Assembly: GCF_025562715.2 (NCBI RefSeq)
Contig: NZ_JAPFCC010000001.1
Coordinates: forward strand, 2,374,501 to 2,438,500
From: Endozoicomonas gorgoniicola
Lineage (GTDB): Bacteria > Pseudomonadota > Gammaproteobacteria > Pseudomonadales > Endozoicomonadaceae
Length of the DNA: 64,000 nt
Direction of reading: 5' to 3'
Each line of letters starts with the position of its first letter. Within the stretch, counting starts at the first letter, position 1. Positions 50,906 through 59,080 of this stretch are shown one piece after another. The position numbers and the translations under genes are program-made. The notes below the pieces were generated by a model. The model worked only from the letters and a program-made list of their open reading frames with translations. It searched no databases and was not told the origin of the DNA.

Positions 50906-52201
50906 ATGATACTAAAGAGAATTCTTAGAAGTGCAGGAATCGTTGCTGTTGGAAATAGTTTAACAACAATTATTGTTTTTATAACAACAATGTTTTTAAC
51001 CAATTCTCTAGGTGTACGTCAGTTTGGTGTTTATGCATTAGTTATTTCTTCAGTAACACTATGTGATGCTTTATGTAATTTTCAATCATGGCAAGCAGTA
51101 ATAAAATTTTATAATGATGCAAAAGCCTCAAGCCAAAAAGATTACGAGATAAAAACAATTTATTCAGGACTTAGCCTTGATATAATTGGAAGCGTTTTTA
51201 GCTTTATTTTTTTCAACGCAATTATATCCTATGGATTTTTAATATTCTTTTCAAAAGACGCCCTAGAATATCAGAATTTATTTTTCATCTATTCTTTTGT
51301 TCTACTATTTAAGGTAAATGGTACACCTGTCGGACTACTTAGGATTAAAAATAAATACAACTACATAATCACTCTTCAAATCATTAGAGATGCTTTTATC
51401 TTAATAGGATGTATATTTGTTATCAAACATGAAGATCCTTTAAAGAGCATAATATACGTATCATTTATCGCTGAAGTTTTATATAATATAATTATTTTTG
51501 CAACAAGCCTTAAATTCATTAAAAGAAAAAAAGACAAATTAAATACACTTAGCACCTTTAAGTGGGGTTTAAAATTCGACCAGCAAACAAGGGAATTCCT
51601 AAGGTTTGCATTATATACAAACTTAAATTCTACACTAGTCTCTAGTTGCAAAAAAGCAGATGAGTTGATCGTAGCTAAAGTAGTCAGCTTAGAGGCCATT
51701 GCAATACTAAAAATAATAAAAATGCTAATTGCTGGAATAGGAAAATTAGTTGACTCTATGTATGTCGTTATATTTCCAGAGTTAAGTCAGCTAGTTGCAA
51801 GAAAAGATTTTAAAACAATGAGGTCTGTCATCAATAAAACACAACTTTTGATGACCTCATTTTTAGTTGTGATTTTTTTACTAGCAGTACTATTTAGTAA
51901 GTTTTTCATAATACTTTTCTTTGGCCCTGATTTTAAGGATGCCTATACACCTTTTTTGATCTATCTTTTTGGTAACTTCATTAGCGTCGCCTACTTCTAC
52001 GTACAACCTTTAATATTAGCTCTTGGTAAAGCTGATTTAGCATTAAAGATAAATTTTGTTAACTTTATCATATACTTCCCAATACTTTATACACTTTCAA
52101 CTACATACCAGATTATAGGCGTCTGCATCGCTTATGTAATATATTCAGCATTATCATCACTAGCTAGACTACTGTACTTAAAAAAAAATAAGTACGTGTA
52201 A
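50906..52201 (+). CDS. wzx: Wzx-type oligosaccharide flippase
   Basis: A 431-residue polytopic membrane protein with about 12 hydrophobic segments, typical of the polysaccharide flippases in the MOP superfamily: RSAGIVAVGNSLTTIIVFITTMFLTNSLGVRQFGVYALVIS at the start and LILALGKADLALKINFVNFIIYFPILYTLSTTYQIIGVCIAYVIYS near the end. It should move the lipid-linked repeat unit across the inner membrane. AAGG lies about 9 bases before the ATG. The gene is markedly AT-rich, as expected of serotype-specific genes acquired by transfer. Confidence 0.87.
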   Translation: MILKRILRSAGIVAVGNSLTTIIVFITTMFLTNSLGVRQFGVYALVISSVTLCDALCNFQSWQAVIKFYNDAKASSQKDYEIKTIYSGLSLDIIGSVFSFIFFNAIISYGFLIFFSKDALEYQNLFFIYSFVLLFKVNGTPVGLLRIKNKYNYIITLQIIRDAFILIGCIFVIKHEDPLKSIIYVSFIAEVLYNIIIFATSLKFIKRKKDKLNTLSTFKWGLKFDQQTREFLRFALYTNLNSTLVSSCKKADELIVAKVVSLEAIAILKIIKMLIAGIGKLVDSMYVVIFPELSQLVARKDFKTMRSVINKTQLLMTSFLVVIFLLAVLFSKFFIILFFGPDFKDAYTPFLIYLFGNFISVAYFYVQPLILALGKADLALKINFVNFIIYFPILYTLSTTYQIIGVCIAYVIYSALSSLARLLYLKKNKYV

Positions 52202-52261
52202 TTTTGTGAGTTTTGCAAAATATCACCTATCAACCTTATTTAAAAAGATATTAGAAGAAAC

Positions 52262-53479
52262 ATGAGTCAAAGAGATATTTCATCATTTTTAAACTTGGGT
52301 TACTTTTTAGATTTTGAGCCTTCATTTAGCTTTCCAAAATTTCATAGCAATGGAAAATTCTTTAACTTAAACGACAATGATTTACTAGAAATTGCAAAAA
52401 ACAAAATAAGAAAATCATTTGAGCTTTGCCTATCCAAAAACACAGGCGACCACTTAGTTCCAATTAGTGGTGGAGTTGATAGCAGAATCATCCTTGCTTT
52501 AATGACTGAATATATAGATCCAATAAAAATATCTACTTATACTTTTGGTACAAAAGGGTCTTATGACTATGAAATTGGTAGTGCAGTGGCAAAACATTAT
52601 GGAACAAAACATAAAAACTTTGATTTAAGCGAACATCAGTACAATATAGACAACTTGCTCTTTGATTCAAAATGTGTCTCACACCAAACTCTTTTGTTCC
52701 ATAATTTACCATTTTCCTTTTATGAGAAGTTTTACAGTGGTTGCAGTGTTTGGTCCGGCTATATGGGCGATCCATTAGCAGGCTCTCATCTACCAAAAAA
52801 AAACATTCATGATATAGAAAAAGCAAAGAATGCCTTTATACAAAAAAATATTTTTGTAAGAAGCAAAAAAATATTGCCTTTATCTGACATTGATAAAAGT
52901 AACATATTAATTGATAAATCAGCTTCAGCTTTAAGCTTGTGTGAGAATATCGATTTTAGAAACAGACAATTAAAATATATCTACCCTCATGTTTGCTCTA
53001 ACAAAATCAACAAAATTGTAATGCCTTTTTTAGAGGAAGAATGGGTTGATTTTATCATCAATATTGGTCCAAAAAAAAGAAGTGACACAAACTTTTACTA
53101 CAAATTCGCATTAAAGGATTTTAAAGAAGCATTTTCAATGCCTGTAAAATGCAAGCACGGATTAAATCTTGATGCCCCATTCACCTCTGTTTTCCTAAAG
53201 AGACTTTTAAATATTTTAGGGTCAAAGTTATTAACAACAAAATATCTAGACAAACGAGTGAATTATCAAGATTTTAATAGAAGAATTTTACAGGACAATA
53301 ACTTTTTTGCGCTAATAAAAGAAGTACTAGGTAGTATTGATAGTAGAAAAGTAATCGACTTTAATGCTGGAGGTTTGCTGAAAGAGCACCTAGAAAACCC
53401 TATTTATGGTGATGCCTTAATCGCCTTAGCATCTCTTGAAATTCATTTTTTGGCAAAAAAAAATACTAGAAATGTATAA
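52262..53479 (+). CDS. Asparagine-synthetase-like (PP-loop) amidotransferase without glutaminase domain
   Basis: A 405-residue protein with the ATP-pyrophosphatase PP-loop SGGVDSRIIL (about 70-79) and the downstream TFGTKGSYDYEIGSAVAKHYGTKH that in AsnB-type enzymes follows it. The N-terminal Cys2 glutaminase domain of true asparagine synthetases is absent, so it needs free ammonia or a separate glutaminase. Relatives in O-antigen loci amidate uronic acids. With wbpA and wbpP nearby, amidation of a GalNAcA or GlcNAcA residue is the natural guess. AT-rich; 60 bases after wzx. Confidence 0.75.
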   Translation: MSQRDISSFLNLGYFLDFEPSFSFPKFHSNGKFFNLNDNDLLEIAKNKIRKSFELCLSKNTGDHLVPISGGVDSRIILALMTEYIDPIKISTYTFGTKGSYDYEIGSAVAKHYGTKHKNFDLSEHQYNIDNLLFDSKCVSHQTLLFHNLPFSFYEKFYSGCSVWSGYMGDPLAGSHLPKKNIHDIEKAKNAFIQKNIFVRSKKILPLSDIDKSNILIDKSASALSLCENIDFRNRQLKYIYPHVCSNKINKIVMPFLEEEWVDFIINIGPKKRSDTNFYYKFALKDFKEAFSMPVKCKHGLNLDAPFTSVFLKRLLNILGSKLLTTKYLDKRVNYQDFNRRILQDNNFFALIKEVLGSIDSRKVIDFNAGGLLKEHLENPIYGDALIALASLEIHFLAKKNTRNV

Positions 53480-54635
53480 AGAAACTTACATAACATATAC
53501 CGATAAGAAAGTTGGTGACAGTCATTCATTTATTGACGACATGATCTGTGACGAGCTTTCAAAGCAACTAGTATGTCGATCTATAGTTGTTATGAATGAC
53601 TCTAGCAAAGGTTTGTTCGTATCAAAAAAAAATAAGGCAGCTTTAATTGGTGTTCCTATAAAAAGATCTGGACTGCAGCGCTTTTGTTTAATTGTATACT
53701 CATTTTTTTTAACATGGTCTCTACTGAAAAGATTTAAACATGAAAAGATAACCATTTTGGTTAGGAATGAGCCATGCAACATGATGGGTGCAGCTCTTTC
53801 CTCATGGCTTTTTGGTAAACTCAACAATAAAAAAGTAGGCTTAATATTTCAGAGCAGCTTTCCACTAGAAATTGATGTTGAGGGTTTTTCATTTAAAAAT
53901 CTTATAGCTAGAAAAATGATAACTCTGCTACTACCATTTTATGATAAGTGCATAGTAGTCTCTGAAGAAGCAAAGAAGAGAATAAGAAAATACAACAAAA
54001 AAATAACTATTGATATTATCCCCTTGTGTGTTAACAAACGCTTTATATGCTTCACTCCAAAAAAAGGGATTTCAAGCAAGAAGCTTAATCTTCTGTATAT
54101 TGGAACACATGCAAAAATCAGAAACCTAGAAGAAGTTTATCTAGGCATTTTTTATGCATTTAAACAAGGATTAAATATTTGCTTGGATAGTGTAGGTGCA
54201 AGTAAGTCTGATATCAAAAGATTAGAAAAAAATAAAGAAATTGCCGAGCTTGTTAGTAGAGGCATTGTAAGATTCCATGAAAAATGCAGCCGTTCAGAAC
54301 TTGATGTATTTTTTCAAAAAAGTGATATAGGACTAAATTTAATTCCTCCATTGCCTATTTACAAAGAAAGCTCGTCTACAAAGTTAATTGAGTACATGGC
54401 AAAAGGCTTACCTGTTATCAGCTCATCAGGAATTCCCTACCATCACGAAATACATAATGCAAGCAATACAGGCTGGTTAGTGGAATTTAATTCTAATGCA
54501 ATAACAAAGGCCCTAATTAACGTTAATAACGATTGGAAAAAAAGCAACCATTCAAAAGAAACCGTTCAATTTGTCATAGAAAAAATGACATATGATCGAT
54601 TTGTCAAAGCTCTGTGTATTCAATCTATTTTATAG
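53472..54635 (+). CDS. Glycosyltransferase, GT4-like
   Basis: A 387-residue GT-B glycosyltransferase. The C-terminal half carries the nucleotide-sugar site: LNLLYIGTHAKIRNLEEVYLGIF, then FHEKCSRSELDVFFQKSDIGLNLIPPLPIYKESSSTKLIEYMAKGLPVISS with the E-x(7)-E motif region. I start at ATG 53472, which overlaps the previous gene by 8 bases; an in-frame ATG at 53436 is deeper in that gene. Donor and acceptor are unknown. AT-rich. Confidence 0.8.
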   Translation: MYKETYITYTDKKVGDSHSFIDDMICDELSKQLVCRSIVVMNDSSKGLFVSKKNKAALIGVPIKRSGLQRFCLIVYSFFLTWSLLKRFKHEKITILVRNEPCNMMGAALSSWLFGKLNNKKVGLIFQSSFPLEIDVEGFSFKNLIARKMITLLLPFYDKCIVVSEEAKKRIRKYNKKITIDIIPLCVNKRFICFTPKKGISSKKLNLLYIGTHAKIRNLEEVYLGIFYAFKQGLNICLDSVGASKSDIKRLEKNKEIAELVSRGIVRFHEKCSRSELDVFFQKSDIGLNLIPPLPIYKESSSTKLIEYMAKGLPVISSSGIPYHHEIHNASNTGWLVEFNSNAITKALINVNNDWKKSNHSKETVQFVIEKMTYDRFVKALCIQSIL

Positions 54636-55723
54636 GCTTCAACATTTTTCATGGATTATACTTTCATAGCTGGCAATCATGGTCAAATAATTTGAAACAC
54701 TTTAACTTGAATGAAGCCACAATAGAAAAAAATTCTATGTTTTTTCCATTGATGATTTTTTTGGTATGTTTGACTGTAGGATTTCGTGAGCTTGATGTTG
54801 GAACTGACACTCGTCAATACTATGAATATTTTTCTAATATAGTTAGATTTGGGCTATACGAGTCTCGAATGGAGCCTGGCTTTACTTACCTGACATACAT
54901 CTCAAGTCTTATCAGTGATCAACATTTTTTTTATTTCTTCACTTTAAATCTGTTGCTTAATGCCACTCTTTATACATCTATAAACAGAATTACTTTATAT
55001 CTAAACCCTGACAGAGTATGGCCAACAATTTTATTTTGCTTTGCCTGTCTTTTTCTTTCTAGTTTTTATCTTGTTGCCAGCGTGAATGGTATAAGACAAG
55101 GTTTGGCCGCACCTTTTCTGTTTATATCTGCTGTTAGCATTTTAGAAAGAAGGTATTACAATTTTATTATAATGGCTATTTTGTCATTTTCTTTTCATTA
55201 TTCTTCACTTTTTTATCTTTTATCTCTTAGTTTGTTGTTATTGCGATTACGGAGCTGCTTGATTGCTTTTCTGCTCATCGCTATAGCTTATCCATTTGGG
55301 CTTTCAGAAAAGTTTGTATCTCTTGTGTCCTCATTACTAGGGTTGAACTTATACAGTGATATTATTCATTATGGTGAGCATGCTCAGTCACTATATGGAT
55401 TCCAATTAGATTTCTACCTATATTCGTGCCTTACAGTTTTATTTGCGATAACTTATATTTCTTATTTTTGCAACAGCTCAATAAAAGAAAAGATGTTAAA
55501 TATCGTAAAGATTTACATATCATTATTAACACCTTACTTTATTTTGGGGTTTGGTGGTTTTTCTAATCGCTTTGCCTATACCGCATGGATTTTCTTCCCT
55601 ATTCTTCTAGGAGTTTTTTTGATTAATAGTCGCATTGAGTTTTTTCAACATAAAACTATAGCTGTTATTTTTTTCATTCTTTCTTCTATTTTTTTCATTA
55701 ATAGAGTAGCGGGATTTATTTGA
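54614..55723 (+). CDS. wzy: Wzy-like polymerase (EpsG family)
   Basis: A 369-residue membrane protein with about ten helices. The segment LTVGFRELDVGTDTRQYYEYF (about 52-72) is the hallmark of the EpsG/Wzy group (R-x-x-x-V-G-x-D-T-x-x-Y), followed by EPGFTYLTYISSLI and VNGIRQGLAAPFLFISA. Such proteins polymerise the flipped repeat units in the periplasm. The start is GTG 54614, overlapping the glycosyltransferase by 22 bases. AT-rich. Confidence 0.83.
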   Translation: MYSIYFIGFNIFHGLYFHSWQSWSNNLKHFNLNEATIEKNSMFFPLMIFLVCLTVGFRELDVGTDTRQYYEYFSNIVRFGLYESRMEPGFTYLTYISSLISDQHFFYFFTLNLLLNATLYTSINRITLYLNPDRVWPTILFCFACLFLSSFYLVASVNGIRQGLAAPFLFISAVSILERRYYNFIIMAILSFSFHYSSLFYLLSLSLLLLRLRSCLIAFLLIAIAYPFGLSEKFVSLVSSLLGLNLYSDIIHYGEHAQSLYGFQLDFYLYSCLTVLFAITYISYFCNSSIKEKMLNIVKIYISLLTPYFILGFGGFSNRFAYTAWIFFPILLGVFLINSRIEFFQHKTIAVIFFILSSIFFINRVAGFI

Positions 55724-55730
55724 ATAAATC

Positions 55731-56921
55731 ATGAAGCCTAGATCAAATATTGTTTTCATCTCCGCAAGCTATGCACCCTCATTACTTAACTTTAGGCGTG
55801 AGCTCATTGTCAGTTTTATAGACAACGGATATAAGGTACATGCCGCAGCGCCAAAAGTTGATGATGATATAAAAGTTAAGCTAGATGCTTTAGGTGTTGT
55901 TGTCCACGAAGTTTATATGCAGAGAACTGGCCTAAACCCACTTATAGATATCATGTACTGTTGGAGCCTAGTTCGTATACTGAGAGATATAAGGCCATCC
56001 ATATTTCTTGCATATACAATAAAACCAGTAATATATGGGAGCTTTGCTGCTTTTATTGCAAAAATACCGACTAGGTTTGCTCTTATTACAGGACTCGGTT
56101 TTGCCTTTACTTCAAAAGTTACTGGTCTCAAACGCCTGATCGTAAGTATTTCTCGTAAACTTTATAAAGCAGCTTTAAGTCGATCAACTCATGTACTCTT
56201 TCAAAATCCTGATGACAGGCAGCTTTTCACTGAACTGGGTCTGGTAAATATTAAAAAATGCGGCTTGATCAATGGCTCTGGCGTTGATCTCCAGCACTAC
56301 CAGGCTGCACCACTGCCATCAAACTCCGTATTTCTTTTTATAGGCCGTTTATTAGCAGATAAAGGCATCAGAGAGTTTGCTAGTGCGGCCAGAATAGTAA
56401 AAGAAAGCAACCCCCAGGCACGTTTTTTGGTAGCAGGGTGGATTGATACTAACCCTACCGCCATTGATCAAACAGAGCTGGAAGAGTGGATCAATAGTGG
56501 CACGATAGAGTTTTTGGGTAAGCTGAGTGATGTTCGCCCTGCGATCAGGGAATGTTCTGTCTATGTTTTACCCTCTTACCGTGAAGGTACACCCCGCACC
56601 GTGCTTGAAGCGATGGCTATGGGCAGGCCGGTAATTACCACCGATGCACCGGGTTGCCGTGAAACCGTTATTGATGGCCGAAATGGCTACCTTGTGCCTG
56701 TGAAAGCGGTTGATGAGTTAGCAGAAGCAATGACTCGGTTTATAGACAACCCTGCTTTGAGGGCAACCATGGGGCAGGAGAGCCGCCTTATTGTGAACGA
56801 TAAATATGATGTTCATAAAGTTAATCGCAGCATTATGCAGCAGCTTGGCATTGAAACTGATGTTAAACCTGTCAGCTCTTATTCACCACAGAGGCACAGA
56901 GGGCACAGAGAAAAGATTTAA
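55731..56921 (+). CDS. Glycosyltransferase family 4, C-terminus from a repeat
   Basis: A 396-residue GT4 enzyme: N-terminal NIVFISASYAPSLLNFRRELI, the membrane-facing TIKPVIYGSFAAFIAK, then VFLFIGRLLADKGIREFASAARIV (about 200-223), VLPSYREGTPRTVLEAMAMGRPVITTDAPGCRETV with the E-x(7)-E nucleotide site, and NGYLVPVKAVDELAEAM. It resembles PglA/WbpU-like transferases acting on the lipid-linked initiating sugar. The last 14 residues (YSPQRHRGHREKI and before) are read from a B-type repeat, whose sequence also supplies the stop. Base composition returns to normal within this gene. Confidence 0.88.
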   Translation: MKPRSNIVFISASYAPSLLNFRRELIVSFIDNGYKVHAAAPKVDDDIKVKLDALGVVVHEVYMQRTGLNPLIDIMYCWSLVRILRDIRPSIFLAYTIKPVIYGSFAAFIAKIPTRFALITGLGFAFTSKVTGLKRLIVSISRKLYKAALSRSTHVLFQNPDDRQLFTELGLVNIKKCGLINGSGVDLQHYQAAPLPSNSVFLFIGRLLADKGIREFASAARIVKESNPQARFLVAGWIDTNPTAIDQTELEEWINSGTIEFLGKLSDVRPAIRECSVYVLPSYREGTPRTVLEAMAMGRPVITTDAPGCRETVIDGRNGYLVPVKAVDELAEAMTRFIDNPALRATMGQESRLIVNDKYDVHKVNRSIMQQLGIETDVKPVSSYSPQRHRGHREKI

Positions 56922-56956
56922 TTAAAAAACTCTGTGATCTCTGTGCCTCTGTGGTA
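56882..56956. repeat. B-type inverted-end repeat element (copy 3, short)
   Basis: TTCACCACAGAGGCACAGAG at the left and CTCTGTGCCTCTGTGGT at the right are inverted around a 30-base AT-rich centre, so the transcript folds to one long hairpin. It overlaps the end of the upstream glycosyltransferase gene. Confidence 0.85.
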
Positions 56957-56982
56957 AAAAATCTTCTATTGATTGATAAACA

Positions 56983-57591
56983 ATGTTTAAACGACTGCTA
57001 GATATTCTTGGTTCATTAACAGCCTTAATACTGTTCAGCCCAATAATGGCCTATACCGCCTGGAAGGTTTCAAAAACCATGGGTTCTCCGGTACTGTTCA
57101 GACAAACTCGCCCAGGCAAAGACGGCAAGCCCTTTGAAATGGTTAAGTTCCGTACAATGAAAGATGCCAATGGCCCTGATGGAAAACCGCTACCTGATGA
57201 AGATCGCATAACCCCTTTCGGTAGCTTTATGCGGCGCACCAGCCTTGATGAGCTTCCTGAGTTCTGGAATGTTCTCAAAGGTGATATGAGCCTGGTTGGG
57301 CCAAGGCCGTTATTAATGCAGTATTTGCCGCTCTACTCCAAAGAGCAATACCGCCGCCATGAAATGAAACCGGGTATTACAGGATGGGCACAGGTGAATG
57401 GCCGCAATGCGATCTCCTGGGAAGAAAAGTTCAAACTGGATGTCTGGTATATTGATAATCAGTCTGTCTGGCTTGATATAAAGATACTATTTTTAACTGT
57501 AAAAAAGGTATTGTTCAAGGAAGATATAAGTCATGGAGAAGAAGCAACGATGCCTGAGTTTTTAGGAAGTAGGAGTAAAGAAAATGATTGA
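56983..57591 (+). CDS. Initiating sugar-phosphate transferase (PglC/WcaJ-type)
   Basis: A 202-residue monotopic phosphoglycosyl transferase that moves a sugar 1-phosphate to undecaprenyl phosphate, starting each repeat unit. N-terminal re-entrant helix LLDILGSLTALILFSPIMAYTAW; FRQTRPGKDGKPFEMVKFRTM (with the conserved Lys-Phe-Arg-Thr-Met); RRTSLDELPEFWNVLKGDMSLVGPRPLL with the catalytic Asp-Glu; and KPGITGWAQVNGRN. Its short length is that of PglC, matching the bacillosamine genes around it. The next gene overlaps its stop by 8 bases. Confidence 0.92.
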   Translation: MFKRLLDILGSLTALILFSPIMAYTAWKVSKTMGSPVLFRQTRPGKDGKPFEMVKFRTMKDANGPDGKPLPDEDRITPFGSFMRRTSLDELPEFWNVLKGDMSLVGPRPLLMQYLPLYSKEQYRRHEMKPGITGWAQVNGRNAISWEEKFKLDVWYIDNQSVWLDIKILFLTVKKVLFKEDISHGEEATMPEFLGSRSKEND

Positions 57592-58255
57592 TTCATTATT
57601 TGGTGTATATGGTGCAAGTGGTTTTGGGCGAGAAGTTATGCCCCTTGCCGCTAACTACCTAAATAAGCAGGGGATAAACCAAGAAAACCTGTATTTTATT
57701 GATGATTCAGTTGAAGAAAAAGAAATAAATGGTTACAAAGTCATAAAGTATTCTGAATTTAAAGAAAAAAAGGCCAATAAAAAATTTATTTCGCTTGCAA
57801 TTGCAAATAACAAAATAAGAAATGAATTGGCAAACGCTTTACAAGAAGACGGCATTATATCTTGGAGCCTGCACCATGATAATGTAGTAAAGCTAGCAGA
57901 AGTAAGCATTAAGGAAGGCTATGTTTTATGTCCTTTTGTTTGTTTAACATCAAATATAAAAATCGGTAAGCATTTTCATGCAAATATTTATAGTTATGTT
58001 GGACACGATTGCACTATTGGTGATTTTGTAACTTTTGCACCAGGGGTAAAATGCAACGGCAATATAATCATAGAAGATAATGTCTATATAGGTACAGGGG
58101 CAATAATTAAGCAAGGAAAACCCAACAGGCCTTTGATTATAGGTAAAGGTGCTGTAGTTGGAATGGGTGCGGTCGTAACAAAGAATGTTCCCGAAGGGGA
58201 TACTGTGATAGGTAACCCAGCAAAAACTCTTTCTCGAAAAAGCCTTAGGGGGTAA
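57584..58255 (+). CDS. PglD/NeuD-type sugar acetyltransferase
   Basis: A 223-residue acetyltransferase. The N-terminal Rossmann-like part is FGVYGASGFGREVMPLA; from about residue 95 a left-handed beta-helix with hexapeptide repeats follows (VSIKEGYVLCPFVCLTSNIKIGKHF ... GHDCTIGDFVTFAPGVKCNGNIIIEDNVYIGTGAIIKQG), with His139 of GHDCTIG as the likely catalytic base, and GNPAKTL at the end. It should acetylate or acylate the 4-amino group of a UDP-amino sugar. Part of the PglC/D/E set. Confidence 0.88.
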   Translation: MIDSLFGVYGASGFGREVMPLAANYLNKQGINQENLYFIDDSVEEKEINGYKVIKYSEFKEKKANKKFISLAIANNKIRNELANALQEDGIISWSLHHDNVVKLAEVSIKEGYVLCPFVCLTSNIKIGKHFHANIYSYVGHDCTIGDFVTFAPGVKCNGNIIIEDNVYIGTGAIIKQGKPNRPLIIGKGAVVGMGAVVTKNVPEGDTVIGNPAKTLSRKSLRG

Positions 58256-58261
58256 CTAATT

Positions 58262-58702
58262 GTGAGCAGTTTAACTACATTAATTGATAATGCAGATATT
58301 GATCAAATAGTTGTTGGCATGAGTGCTTCGTACTCTCAAACTATAACCGATGCAGACATTAAGTCATATGCAGGTTTATCTGGAGATAACAACCCTGTAC
58401 ATATGAGCTCTGAATATGCAGAGGAGTCACGTTTTGGAAGAAGGATTGCCCATGGACTCTTTTCAGCTGGCTTTTTTTCAGCATTATTTGGTACCAGGCT
58501 TCCAGGACCAGGCTGTGTTTATGTTTCTCAAAGTTTAAACTTCAAACGACCTGTTTATATGGAAGATACAGTGACCGCTACTGTTACAGTCACTGAAGTA
58601 GATATTAAAAGGCAAAGAATTTACTTTGATACAATCTGTAAAGTTAAAAATAAAGTCGTGATTGATGGAAAGGCTGAAATATATATTCCTAAAAAAAAAT
58701 AA
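58262..58702 (+). CDS. MaoC-like (R)-specific hydratase
   Basis: A 146-residue hot-dog fold protein of the MaoC/(R)-enoyl-CoA hydratase family: ITDADIKSYAGLSGDNNPVHMSSEYAEESRFGRRIAHGLFSAGFFSALFG holds the hydratase motif with catalytic Asp and His (D-x-N-P-x-H). The C-terminal strand region is FKRPVYMEDTVTATVTVTEV. The start is GTG, 6 bases after the acetyltransferase stop. Its place between the acetyl- and aminotransferase genes is unusual. It may supply a 3-hydroxyacyl-CoA for N-acylating the amino sugar, which is inference. Confidence 0.87.
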   Translation: MSSLTTLIDNADIDQIVVGMSASYSQTITDADIKSYAGLSGDNNPVHMSSEYAEESRFGRRIAHGLFSAGFFSALFGTRLPGPGCVYVSQSLNFKRPVYMEDTVTATVTVTEVDIKRQRIYFDTICKVKNKVVIDGKAEIYIPKKK

Positions 58703-58858
58703 TTAGATAAAGGTTATTAACTTTTAAGAGTTTAATTTTTACTCTGTGAATCAAAGCATATTGTAGTTGCAACTCTTGTACAAATTTGTCATAGCTAAAA
58801 ACAAATTGTCAAATAAAGCTAAGTACTAGACAGATAGTTTTTAACCCAAATCGTATGA

Positions 58859-59043
58859 TTCACCACAGAGGCACAGAGAAGGCGATAATTGCTCCACGGT
58901 AACTGCTCCATGCGTTACCCTACCTCCTGCATCCATGCAGTCGTGCATTTTCGACACTTCCGCCTTCCATGGCGGTCGCACAGAATTTTTTAGCTTTTAA
59001 AAGAAAAGCTTTTCCTCTGTGCTCTCTGTGCCTCTGTGGTGAA
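58859..59043. repeat. B-type inverted-end repeat element (copy 4)
   Basis: Left end TTCACCACAGAGGCACAGAG, right end CTCTGTGCCTCTGTGGTGAA. The core contains GCATCCATGCAGTCGTGC and CCATGGCGGTCGCACAGA. It is a close copy of the element at 60280-60512, in the same orientation. It ends 38 bases before the aminotransferase start. 58703-58858 shows no gene. Confidence 0.88.
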
Positions 59044-59080
59044 AAAAATCCTGCCGTTTTTCACTATTACGATCAACAAG

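Noticed and set aside
59036..59080. Extended start of the aminotransferase gene
   Set aside because: These codons are the right end of a B-type repeat; the family starts at the ATG 59081.
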